DNA from: an uncultured Fibrobacter sp.
GTDB lineage: Bacteria; Fibrobacterota; Fibrobacteria; Fibrobacterales; Fibrobacteraceae
Direction: 5' to 3'
DNA length: 21,475 nucleotides
NCBI RefSeq assembly: GCF_937877005.1
Contig: NZ_CALEFV010000113.1
Coordinates: 1 to 21,475 of the forward strand
The first letter of the stretch is position 1. Each line of letters starts with the position of its first letter. A program made the position numbers and the translations under genes. Positions 12,973 to 19,887 of this stretch are shown here, piece by piece. Under the pieces are notes generated by a model. That model was not told where the DNA came from and did no database searches. It was given only the letters and a program-made list of their open reading frames with translations.

Positions 12973-15408
12973 ATGAAAGTTTCTTTGAATTGGCTCAGAC
13001 GTCATGTGGATCTTCCGGAAAATGCGGAAGAAGTTGCAAAGGCATTGACCTCCATCGGCTTGGAAGTCGAAGGCACCGAAGAACCGGGCAAGGTTTATGA
13101 AAAGCTGATTGTGGCAAAGGTTCTTACCTGCGAAGCCCACCCGGACAGCGACCACTTGCACATTACGACCGTCAATAACGGCAAAGAAACTATTCAGGTC
13201 GTTTGCGGCGCCCCGAACGTGGCCGCCGGCCAGACCGTGGTGCTTGCCCCGATCGGTGCAGAACTTCCGCTCCCCGACGGCACCATGCTCAAGATGAAAA
13301 AGTCCAAGATTCGCGGCGTCGAAAGTTTCGGCATGATTTGCGCCGAAGACGAAATCGGCCTCAGCGACGACCACGCAGGCATCATGGTTCTCGACGACAG
13401 CATTCCCGCTGGCACCCCGTTCGTAAGCCTCGGCCTCTATGACGTGTGCTTTGAACTGAACGTGACCCCGAACCGCCCGGACGCATTAAGCCACCGTGGC
13501 GTGGCCCGCGAACTGGCCGCAAAGTTCAACCGTCCGCTGAAGCCGCTCGCTTACGAACTCAAGGAAGACTCCGAAGCCGCTAGCTCTGCCGTGAGCCTCG
13601 AAGTGGTTCCCGGTTGCGGTTGCTCACGTTACGTGGGCCGCGTCATCAAGGACGTGAAAGTCGAAAAGTCCCCGGCATGGCTCGCAAAGCTCCTGCACGC
13701 TGTAGGCATGAACAGCATCAACAACGTGGTCGACATCACGAACTTCATTCTGATGGACGTGGGCCAGCCGCTCCACAGCTTCGACATGGACCAGCTGCAC
13801 GGCAACAAGATCAAGGTGCGCCGCGCCGTGAAGGGCGAAAAGATCGAAACCATCGACCACACCGCTCACGAACTCGTCGAAAACGACCTCGTGATTTGCG
13901 ACGGCGACCGTCCGGCTTGCGTAGCCGGCGTGATGGGCGGCGTCGAATCCGAAATTGTCGATACCACCAAGAACGTGTTCCTCGAAAGCGCCTGGTTCAA
14001 CCCGACCATCGTCCGCAAGCAGGCCAAGCGCCTCTGCATCTCGACCGATTCCAGCTACCGCTTCGAACGCGAAATCGACTTTACCACCCAGGACGAATAC
14101 AGCCGCTACGCCTGCGCCATGATCCAGGAAGTCGCCGGTGGCCGCATTCTCAAGGGCACCGTCGAATACACGGGCGACGACCACAAGAAGAACTTGAACG
14201 AAGTCACGCTCCGCACGGCCCGCGCCGAAAAGGTCATCGGCATGAAGATTGATGCCGCCGACATCGAAAAGTACCTCACGGGTATCGCCCTCGAAGTCGT
14301 GAAGAAAGACGCCGAATCCATCACCTTCAGGATTCCGGGATTCCGCCCCGACCTCGAACGCGAAGTCGACCTCATCGAAGAAGTCGCCCGCCTCATCGGT
14401 TTCGACAACATCCCGTACACGCTGCCCTCCTTCAAGATGCAGCCGAACGAACTTCCGCCCATCGAAGTCCTGAACAGAAAGATCCGCAAGACGCTTTCTG
14501 CAATGGGCCTGCACGAATGCCTCTCCCTCCGCTTTACCAGCAAGGCCCGCACCGAAGCTTTGTTCGGCGCCGAAAACGACGACCGCCGCAGCAAGCCCGC
14601 AGCGCTCCTCAACCCGCTTTCCGATGAACTCGGCGTGGTTCCGACCAGCCTCCTCCCGAATCTTCTCAAGAGCGTTGCCGAAAACGAAAAGAACCGCCCC
14701 GGTTCCGTTCGCCTGTTCGAAGTGGCCAAGGGCCAGTTCAAGCGCGACCGCAAGGACGTGCGCGACCCGGGCTTTGACGAATCGAACCTCGTCGCCCTCG
14801 CCGTTGCAGGCGCCTTCGACGTAAACCCGCTCAACGACAAGCCCGCCCAGATTGACTTTGCCGCCTTCAAGGGCTTGGTGCAGAGCTTCCTCAAGCGCGT
14901 AGGCCTCGTGGTGGAATTCCGCGTGCCAGCCAAGGCTGAAATCTACCTGCACCCGGGCAAGCAGGTCGAAGTCCTCGCCGACGGCGTGGTGCTTGGCACC
15001 ATGGGCGAACTCCACCCGACCGCCATGGCCGCTTTCGAAATCGGCTACACCACCTACGTGATGGAACTCGACATGGACAAGATGGAACACGCCACCCACA
15101 AGAAGATCGTGTTCGAACCGTTCAGCCGCCAGGTGCCCTCTAGCCGAGACATTTCCCTCGAAGTCGACAAGACCATGACTCACGAGCAGATTCTCGCACG
15201 CATCAAGGGCCTGAACCCGAAGAACCTCGCAAAGATTACGCTCAAGAGCATCTACGAAGGCGACAAGATCGAAGCCGGCAAGAAGAACATGGTCTACAGT
15301 CTGACCTACCAGGCCATGGACCGCACGCTTACCGACGACGAAGTCAACAAGGCGCACAACAAGCTGCGTGACAAGCTCGTCGCAAACGGCGACATCGTGC
15401 TCCGCTAG
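12973..15408 (+). CDS. pheT: Phenylalanyl-tRNA synthetase beta subunit
   Basis: PheT forms the alpha2-beta2 PheRS with PheS. It binds tRNA-Phe and hosts the editing site that hydrolyses Tyr-tRNA-Phe. The 811-residue length is normal. Domains in order are: the N-terminal MKVSLNWLRRHVDLP region; an EMAP/tRNA-binding fold at about 40-150 (VAKVLTCEAHPDSDHLHI); the B3/B4 editing domain at about 205-375 (MNSINNVVDITNFILMDVGQPLHSFD); B5 at about 400-470 (FRPDLEREVDLIEEVARLIG); and a C-terminal anticodon-binding ferredoxin-like domain from about 715 (PFSRQVPSSRDISLEVD) to the end. AAGGA lies 6 bases before the ATG. pheS is not adjacent, unlike the usual pheST operon; the upstream neighbour is an unrelated pseudouridine synthase gene. 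Its own leader structure suggests separate regulation. Confidence 0.95.
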   Translation: MKVSLNWLRRHVDLPENAEEVAKALTSIGLEVEGTEEPGKVYEKLIVAKVLTCEAHPDSDHLHITTVNNGKETIQVVCGAPNVAAGQTVVLAPIGAELPLPDGTMLKMKKSKIRGVESFGMICAEDEIGLSDDHAGIMVLDDSIPAGTPFVSLGLYDVCFELNVTPNRPDALSHRGVARELAAKFNRPLKPLAYELKEDSEAASSAVSLEVVPGCGCSRYVGRVIKDVKVEKSPAWLAKLLHAVGMNSINNVVDITNFILMDVGQPLHSFDMDQLHGNKIKVRRAVKGEKIETIDHTAHELVENDLVICDGDRPACVAGVMGGVESEIVDTTKNVFLESAWFNPTIVRKQAKRLCISTDSSYRFEREIDFTTQDEYSRYACAMIQEVAGGRILKGTVEYTGDDHKKNLNEVTLRTARAEKVIGMKIDAADIEKYLTGIALEVVKKDAESITFRIPGFRPDLEREVDLIEEVARLIGFDNIPYTLPSFKMQPNELPPIEVLNRKIRKTLSAMGLHECLSLRFTSKARTEALFGAENDDRRSKPAALLNPLSDELGVVPTSLLPNLLKSVAENEKNRPGSVRLFEVAKGQFKRDRKDVRDPGFDESNLVALAVAGAFDVNPLNDKPAQIDFAAFKGLVQSFLKRVGLVVEFRVPAKAEIYLHPGKQVEVLADGVVLGTMGELHPTAMAAFEIGYTTYVMELDMDKMEHATHKKIVFEPFSRQVPSSRDISLEVDKTMTHEQILARIKGLNPKNLAKITLKSIYEGDKIEAGKKNMVYSLTYQAMDRTLTDDEVNKAHNKLRDKLVANGDIVLR

Positions 15409-15413
15409 CTAAG

Positions 15414-15469
15414 TGCTCGGTGCTTCGCGCCCTTGAGGTGTGAGGTCGGGCCTTACGACCCTTCGAGCA
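15414..15469. other. Nested inverted repeat downstream of pheT
   Basis: Outer arms TGCTCG (15414-15419) and CGAGCA (15464-15469) enclose inner arms GGTCG (15444-15448) and CGACC (15456-15460). It lies before the true terminator and is non-coding. It might be a dispersed intergenic repeat or an mRNA 3' structure. Confidence 0.35.
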
Positions 15470-15483
15470 GTGAGATAAAAAAC

Positions 15484-15510
15484 AAGCCCCTTATCAGGGG
15501 CTTTCATGTT
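15484..15510. terminator. Bidirectional terminator between pheT and the convergent small gene
   Basis: A perfect 8-bp stem AAGCCCCT / AGGGGCTT (15484-15491 with 15496-15503) has a 4-base loop. It has a T-rich tail on the plus strand and GTTTTTTAT on the minus strand, so it fits both convergent genes. Confidence 0.85.
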
Positions 15511-15524
15511 TTAAAGACTCATCG

Positions 15525-15902
15525 CTATTCCAGCGCTTCTCTAATCTGCTGGATAAAGTCCATTTCTTCGGGCGACACGTTGCTTTCGTTTTCGTTTTCT
15601 TTAGAGGCGTTCGCTACACGGAGCATCGATTCAAGAACCTTGCTCTTGAATTCGCCAGACTCATTCTTGATTGCTTCAACGCAGGCAGCGGCACGGTCCT
15701 TAGCCGACTTGAACTTGGCATAGGTTGCATTAAAATCATCCCAGGAGACATCCGGGGTCAGTTCATCGTGAATTTGGTCAAGCACATTGCTTTCAGCCTC
15801 AGTAGCCGAAGCGGAACCGGGCAAAAGTTTCTCGATTTCATTCTTATGGAAAAGGCAAGCCACCTGCCAAGAAAGAATCAATAGAGCTAAATTCGGATTC
15901 AT
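15525..15902 (-). CDS. Small acidic helical protein, possibly TerB-like
   Basis: The 125-residue product is mostly helical and acidic (MNPNLALLILSWQVACLFHKNE...SPEEMDFIQQIREALE). The first 18 residues are hydrophobic but lack a clear signal-peptide charge pattern. The last 50 residues (KSKVLESMLRVANASKEN...VSPEEMDFIQQIREAL) recall the helical pairs of the TerB-like fold, where ADGxISPEE is usual; the metal-binding DG is not preserved. I assign no function. GAGG sits 8 bases before the ATG, and a CTATATT box lies 17 bases before the ATG on the minus strand. The gene is monocistronic and convergent with pheT. Confidence 0.65.
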   Translation of the reverse strand: MNPNLALLILSWQVACLFHKNEIEKLLPGSASATEAESNVLDQIHDELTPDVSWDDFNATYAKFKSAKDRAAACVEAIKNESGEFKSKVLESMLRVANASKENENESNVSPEEMDFIQQIREALE

Positions 15903-15919
15903 CGTGTACCTCGTAGTTT

Positions 15920-15931
15920 AATATAGACAAA
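15920..15931 (-). promoter_or_regulatory. Putative promoter of the small acidic protein gene
   Basis: Read on the minus strand it is TTTGTCTATATT, followed by 17 bases that include a GAGG ribosome binding site, then ATG. It matches the box preceding dnaX and ebfC. Confidence 0.45.
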
Positions 15932-15953
15932 TAATACAAAAATTGTGTAACGA

Positions 15954-16058
15954 CATCATCCATTATCCATCATCCATTATCCATCATCCATCATCCATTA
16001 TCCATCATCCATTATCCATTATCAATTATCAATCATCAATTATCAATCTTCAATTTTT
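15954..16058. repeat. Heptanucleotide tandem repeat, 15 units
   Basis: Fifteen consecutive 7-base units run without interruption. The first ten are CATCATC or CATTATC in mixed order. The last five change to AATTATC, AATCATC, AATTATC, AATCTTC and AATTTTT. It lies between the divergent small gene and dnaX. Units differ by single transitions and decay toward the dnaX side. It is not coding and not a CRISPR array, since there are no spacers. Confidence 0.92.
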
Positions 16059-16091
16059 ACTATATGGCGTTCTTTCAGAACGCATATAGTA
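16058..16091. repeat. Long inverted repeat upstream of dnaX with opposed promoter-like boxes
   Basis: TACTATAT plus GCGTTCT (16058-16073) pairs with AGAACGC plus ATATAGTA (16077-16091), giving 15 base pairs with one bulged G and a 3-base loop. Each arm carries TACTATAT reading outward from the opposite end, so it resembles two face-to-face -10 boxes. It directly abuts the heptamer tandem repeat. Confidence 0.75.
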
Positions 16092-16140
16092 CGGCTCGGC
16101 AATGTCAAAACAACAAGTTATTTTGCCGCTGCTCTCGCCT

Positions 16141-16151
16141 TTTACTATATT
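16141..16151 (+). promoter_or_regulatory. Putative -10 box of dnaX, leaderless arrangement
   Basis: TTTACTATATT is followed by seven bases and the ATG at 16159. No Shine-Dalgarno sequence precedes this ATG. An identical 11-base string precedes ebfC. Confidence 0.5.
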
Positions 16152-16158
16152 CCCACGC

Positions 16159-17928
16159 ATGGCATACATAGCAATGGCCCGGAAGTGGCGTCCGCAATCT
16201 TTCTCCGATATGGTCGGTCAGGAACATATCGCAAAAACCCTCCAAAATGCAATTGAAGGAGGTCGACTCCACCATGCCTTCCTGTTTACCGGAACCCGCG
16301 GCGTAGGCAAGACCACCAGTGCCCGTATCCTCGCCCGTACGTTGAACTGCACCGGGGGCGACCCGCTTCACCCGTGTGGACAGTGCGAAAGCTGCAAGGA
16401 CATTTCAAGCGGCACCCCGATGGATGTTTTTGAAATAGACGCCGCCTCCAACACGGGCGTCGATAACATTCGCGATGTAATTGAGCGCGTTCAGTACCCC
16501 CCCGTTATCGGCAAATACAAAGTTTTCATCATTGACGAAGTCCATATGCTCTCGCCGGGGGCTTTCAACGCACTTCTCAAAACTTTGGAAGAACCACCAG
16601 AACATGTCATTTTCATTTTCGCAACAACCGAAGTCAATAAGGTTCCGCAGACCATATTGAGCCGCGTACAGCGTTTTGACTTCAAGCGTCTCACGGTGGA
16701 ACAGATCCGCAGCCGCTTGCGCTACATCTGTGAACAAGAAGGCATCAACGCTACCGACGAAGCACTCGATATCTTTGCCGAAAAGGCAGACGGTTCCATG
16801 CGCGACGGCCTTACCTACTTTGACCAGGCCTACGCCTTCACGGGCAACGAAATGACTGCGGACGCCGTCCGCAGCGTTCTCGGAATTCCCCCCATTGAAT
16901 TGTTCTTCACGCTCATCAACGCCATCGAAAATCACGACCTCAAGGGCTGTTTCCAAATGGTTGATGACGCCTGCAAACGAGGCATCGAATTCATCCCGCT
17001 CCTCGATGGATTCGGCAAGTTCCTGCGCAACCTGCTCTACACCCGTCTCGACGCATTCACGCCCGACGCACTGAACATTTCCGAAGATCTTTACACCAAG
17101 TACAAAAGTGCCGTTCCTGAACTCAAAAATGGCGATATTCTGCGTATCAGCAAAATGCTCATCGATTTGCAAGGAGTTCTCCGCTACAGCACGAATCCAC
17201 GACTCATGGTCGAAACGACCTTTGCCCGAATGGCCTGGTTAGACAGGCTAACGGATCTGAGACGTGCACTTGCCGCGATCAACGATCCTTCCAAGGCATC
17301 GAGCAACGCCTCCGACGAGGCGTTAAAAAAAAAAGTAACTGATGTTCAGAACATGCTGGACGCCCAGGAAGAAGCCAAGGCGCTCCAGCAGCAAGAAGAA
17401 AATCCTTTTGCCGTTCTCCAGAACGACATCGTGGGCGGTTACGGCAACGGAGTCTACAGCCGTTACGAAATAGCCTCTGCCTGGGGGGCAATCAGATCCC
17501 GCATAGCCGATTCTGGCGACTTCGCATTCTCGGTAGCACTGAACGACACCGTACTCGAAACTGGGGATCTCAACGCAACGCCATTCTCCATCGCGCTCAC
17601 CTACCTTGGCGACACCGCCAGCGACGCCTGGGGCGTCAAGCAGATGGAAGACCGCCCCGACTACTTGGACCGTCTAAAACAGATTCTCGAGGAAGCGCTA
17701 CAAACACCCATCCAGCTCACCCTGAAAACGAGGGCTTTCAATGAAGCAGAGCGAGCCATCCGCAAGCAGGCAACAATGTCCCCTTACGAGCTGGACCTCG
17801 AAAAAGACTCCGGTCTCAAGGCGCTCAAGGAACACTTTGCCGCCGAGCTCATCTACAGTTTCAAGAGCAATCGACCAGCGGTAATCCCCCAGCAGGGAGA
17901 TTCCGGAGACATGGACACAGAAGACTAG
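16159..17928 (+). CDS. dnaX: DNA polymerase III subunits gamma/tau (clamp loader ATPase)
   Basis: DnaX is the ATPase of the clamp loader that places the sliding clamp on DNA; its long form tau also tethers polymerase and helicase. From the start at 16159 (MAYIAMARKWRPQSFSDMVG, the family's standard N-terminus) it has 589 residues. An in-frame ATG at 16102 would add 19 non-conserved residues and lacks a ribosome binding site. Motifs: Walker A GTRGVGKT at 45-52; four zinc-binding Cys at 64, 73, 76 and 79; Walker B VFIIDE at 122-127; sensor 1 ATTEVNKVPQTILSR; sensor 2 region GSMRDGLTYFD. Domains I-III end near residue 370. A hairpin plus A10 run at codons 389-392 then precedes the tau-specific part. 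ebfC follows, as in many genomes, but recR does not. Confidence 0.95.
   Translation: MAYIAMARKWRPQSFSDMVGQEHIAKTLQNAIEGGRLHHAFLFTGTRGVGKTTSARILARTLNCTGGDPLHPCGQCESCKDISSGTPMDVFEIDAASNTGVDNIRDVIERVQYPPVIGKYKVFIIDEVHMLSPGAFNALLKTLEEPPEHVIFIFATTEVNKVPQTILSRVQRFDFKRLTVEQIRSRLRYICEQEGINATDEALDIFAEKADGSMRDGLTYFDQAYAFTGNEMTADAVRSVLGIPPIELFFTLINAIENHDLKGCFQMVDDACKRGIEFIPLLDGFGKFLRNLLYTRLDAFTPDALNISEDLYTKYKSAVPELKNGDILRISKMLIDLQGVLRYSTNPRLMVETTFARMAWLDRLTDLRRALAAINDPSKASSNASDEALKKKVTDVQNMLDAQEEAKALQQQEENPFAVLQNDIVGGYGNGVYSRYEIASAWGAIRSRIADSGDFAFSVALNDTVLETGDLNATPFSIALTYLGDTASDAWGVKQMEDRPDYLDRLKQILEEALQTPIQLTLKTRAFNEAERAIRKQATMSPYELDLEKDSGLKALKEHFAAELIYSFKSNRPAVIPQQGDSGDMDTED
17305..17342 (+). promoter_or_regulatory. 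Putative programmed slippage site producing a gamma-type DnaX
   Basis: A perfect hairpin AACGCCTC-CGAC-GAGGCGTT (17305-17324) is followed without a gap by ten A's (17325-17334). The zero frame reads TTA AAA AAA AAA GTA ACT. Losing one A gives AAG TAA (stop at 17336-17338). Gaining one A, or a -1 ribosomal shift, gives AGT AAC TGA (stop at 17340-17342). Either way translation ends at about 392-394 residues, just after domain III, which is the gamma subunit layout. GAGG in the 3' arm could also act as an internal Shine-Dalgarno. A second imperfect hairpin (17356-17388) lies downstream. Confidence 0.75.
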
Positions 17929-17930
17929 CA

Positions 17931-17941
17931 TTTACTATATT
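17931..17941 (+). promoter_or_regulatory. Putative promoter of ebfC
   Basis: TTTACTATATT begins two bases after the dnaX stop codon. A start near 17948 would leave a leader of about 30 bases containing the AAAGGAA ribosome binding site. Confidence 0.5.
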
Positions 17942-17977
17942 GAACTGCGAAAGAGCTACTAAAAAAGGAAATACACT

Positions 17978-18286
17978 ATGGATATGAGCAAAATGTTGCG
18001 TGACCTTCAGAAAATGCAAAGCAAGATGATGAAGGCCCAGAGCGACCTCAAGGCGCAGAGTTTCGAAGCCGAAGCCGGCGGCGGAATGGTGAAAGTCGCC
18101 ATGAACGGCAAGGGTGTGGTCACCATGATCAAGATCAACCCCGATGCAGTGGACAAAGATGACGTGGAAGCCCTTGAAGACTTACTCATGGCGGCCATCA
18201 ATGCTGCCGTCAAAAAGAAAGACGATGCCACCCAAGAAAGCATCAGCGGTATTACCGGCGGCATGAAGATTCCCGGCCTGATGTAG
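17978..18286 (+). CDS. ebfC: YbaB/EbfC family nucleoid-associated DNA-binding protein
   Basis: This small dimeric protein binds DNA and is nucleoid associated. The 102-residue product shows the family pattern: an N-terminal amphipathic helix rich in Met, Lys and Gln (MSKMLRDLQKMQSKMMKAQ), a central beta segment (GGGMVKVAMNGKGVVTMIKI, with NP following), a second helix (EALEDLLMAAINAAVKK), and the Gly/Met-rich tail GITGGMKIPGLM. AAAGGAA precedes the ATG. It follows dnaX by 49 bases, the conserved dnaX-ebfC order, but a promoter-like box and its own terminator suggest it can be expressed alone. recR, the usual third gene, is absent here. Confidence 0.93.
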   Translation: MDMSKMLRDLQKMQSKMMKAQSDLKAQSFEAEAGGGMVKVAMNGKGVVTMIKINPDAVDKDDVEALEDLLMAAINAAVKKKDDATQESISGITGGMKIPGLM

Positions 18287-18311
18287 CAAATCACCTGCTC
18301 AAACTTTCACT

Positions 18312-18350
18312 AAAACAAGTCCCTAGAGAGGGACTTGTTTTCTTTTTTGC
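18312..18350 (+). terminator. Strong intrinsic terminator of dnaX-ebfC
   Basis: A perfect 13-bp stem AAAACAAGTCCCT / AGGGACTTGTTTT (18312-18324 with 18329-18341), with a 4-base loop, is followed by TCTTTTTT. Confidence 0.93.
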
Positions 18351-18468
18351 TATACTGGTAATTTCGTCCTATAAATGAGTCATTTCATCCACCAATTATA
18401 TAATTCGCCCTTTTATAGTATATAAGATTTTTTTACATTTGGAGCGCAAAAAGTATATAGGAGCATTA
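18351..18468 (+). promoter_or_regulatory. Upstream region of the efflux operon with AT-rich palindrome
   Basis: It contains a perfect 12-base palindrome AATTATATAATT (18394-18405), a TGAGTCA palindrome at about 18376-18382, and a TATAGTATATAA stretch near 18414-18425 that could hold the -10 box. AGGAG at 18459-18463 is the ribosome binding site for the ATG at 18469. The palindrome could be an operator for an efflux regulator, but no regulator gene lies in the window. Confidence 0.4.
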
Positions 18469-19872
18469 ATGTCAAGGCACTTTAGAACGATATCGGCCCT
18501 AGCGCTGTGCATCGCGGTTCCCCAGCTTGCGGGAGCAACGACCTACACTCGCGAAGAAGCCGTCAATATAGCCCTTGAAAAGTCTTCGGATGTAAAAACC
18601 GCCGAAGAGGAACTGGTTTCGGCCAATTCCCAGGTGGACGCCGGCTACGGTAACGCCCTGCCGACAATTGACCTCAACGCAACGGTCACCCGCATTTTCG
18701 GGCTCGATGACGTCAAGAACAGTCACGATTTAACAAACGCCGCTTCCGATATGGATGCGGGCACCAACGAACCCTTTGCAGCCAATGCCTTGGCTCCGGC
18801 CCTGGACGGCCTCATGTACGGCATGAAAAGCCAGGGCTATCGCTGGCAATCCAGCGTAGGCGTAACCGCCACCCAGGTCCTCTACGCCCAGGGCAAGGTG
18901 GGAACCGGCATCGAAATCGCCAAGACCTACAAACACTTGAAGGAAGTCAGCCTGGAAAACGCCAAGGCCAATGTCCGCTACGACGTGGAGAACGCCTTCG
19001 ACCAGCTCATTTTGCTGGATTCCAGCCTGGTAATCCTCAACGAGTCCAAGAATCTGCTCCAGGAGAACCTGAATTTCGTGGAACAGTCCAAAAACAGCGG
19101 ACTTGCCACCGAACTGGACCTGATTCGCGTGCAGCTTTCCATGGACGAGCTGAATTCCAAGATCAAGAGCACGGAAAAGGCTCGCGTCCTCGCCCGCAAC
19201 GCCCTGTTGAACACCATGGGCATGGACTGGGAAAGCGAAGTGCAGTTCCAGGGTGACCTGAGGGACCCCTCCCAGGGCTTTACCTTCCCCGACACCTCCA
19301 TGGCCAACGTGAAGAAGCGCCGCAAGGAACTGGTCATGCTGGAAGCTTCCGAAGAGATGCTCAACAAGAACATCACCATCGAACAAGGTGGCTACAAGCC
19401 CACCGTCGTTCTCGTGGGCGGAATCACCTACAACAACAACAAGAACAAATTCAATGAATGGGACGCTCCGGACTGGGACGAAAACATCAACAAGTACATT
19501 GCACTGAACCTGACCATGAACCTTTTCAACGGCATGAAGACCAAGGAAGCCGTGGTCCAGGCCAAGTCCAACCTGCGTAGTACCCAGATCCAGAAGGAAA
19601 CCGCCGAAAGGGGTTTCCGCGTGCAGATCGAATCCTGCGTAAACACCCTGGAAGACGCCAACGACCAGATTGAACTGGCAAAGAGCCAGATCAGTCTCGC
19701 CCAGAAGAACTACGACCTGACCGAGGCCGCCTACAAGATCGGCAGAGAAACCCAGTTGAACCTTCTCTCCGCCGAAAACAGCTTGCGCACGGCAAAGCTC
19801 AACTATATGTCGACCATCGTCGACTGGAACAAGGCCTACAACGCGCTCCTTCAGGCCACCGGTGAATATTAA
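18469..19872 (+). CDS. TolC-family outer-membrane efflux protein
   Basis: This is the outer-membrane channel of a tripartite efflux or secretion system. I choose the ATG at 18469 over an upstream in-frame TTG because AGGAG lies 5 bases before it and a clean signal peptide then begins (FRTISALALCIAVPQLAGA, cleavage before TTYT). The 467-residue product has the two-fold TolC repeat of long helices and barrel strands: YTREEAVNIALEKSSDVKTA at the start of repeat one, and NLTMNLFNGMKTKEAVVQAK beginning the second barrel/helix part. The signature-like YKIGRETQLNLLSAENSLRTAKLNY lies close to the end. The membrane-fusion gene follows by 15 bases, so they form one operon with the RND pump. Confidence 0.9.
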   Translation: MSRHFRTISALALCIAVPQLAGATTYTREEAVNIALEKSSDVKTAEEELVSANSQVDAGYGNALPTIDLNATVTRIFGLDDVKNSHDLTNAASDMDAGTNEPFAANALAPALDGLMYGMKSQGYRWQSSVGVTATQVLYAQGKVGTGIEIAKTYKHLKEVSLENAKANVRYDVENAFDQLILLDSSLVILNESKNLLQENLNFVEQSKNSGLATELDLIRVQLSMDELNSKIKSTEKARVLARNALLNTMGMDWESEVQFQGDLRDPSQGFTFPDTSMANVKKRRKELVMLEASEEMLNKNITIEQGGYKPTVVLVGGITYNNNKNKFNEWDAPDWDENINKYIALNLTMNLFNGMKTKEAVVQAKSNLRSTQIQKETAERGFRVQIESCVNTLEDANDQIELAKSQISLAQKNYDLTEAAYKIGRETQLNLLSAENSLRTAKLNYMSTIVDWNKAYNALLQATGEY

Positions 19873-19887
19873 TAAGAAGAGGAAAGA

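Noticed and set aside
13624..15357. 577-codon open frame on the minus strand opposite pheT
   Set aside because: It is a shadow of pheT caused by codon bias; the translation is Val/His/Leu-rich without domains, whereas pheT on the plus strand shows full conserved motifs.
15954..16058. CRISPR array
   Set aside because: The units are 7 bases and directly adjacent; there are no 20-40 base spacers and no cas genes.
16102..16158. Upstream ATG of dnaX adding 19 residues
   Set aside because: The extra residues are not part of the conserved DnaX N-terminus, no ribosome binding site precedes it, and the promoter-like box lies downstream of it, next to the ATG at 16159.
18439..18468. TTG start ten codons upstream for the tolC-like gene
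   Set aside because: The ATG at 18469 has AGGAG at ideal spacing and gives a standard signal peptide.
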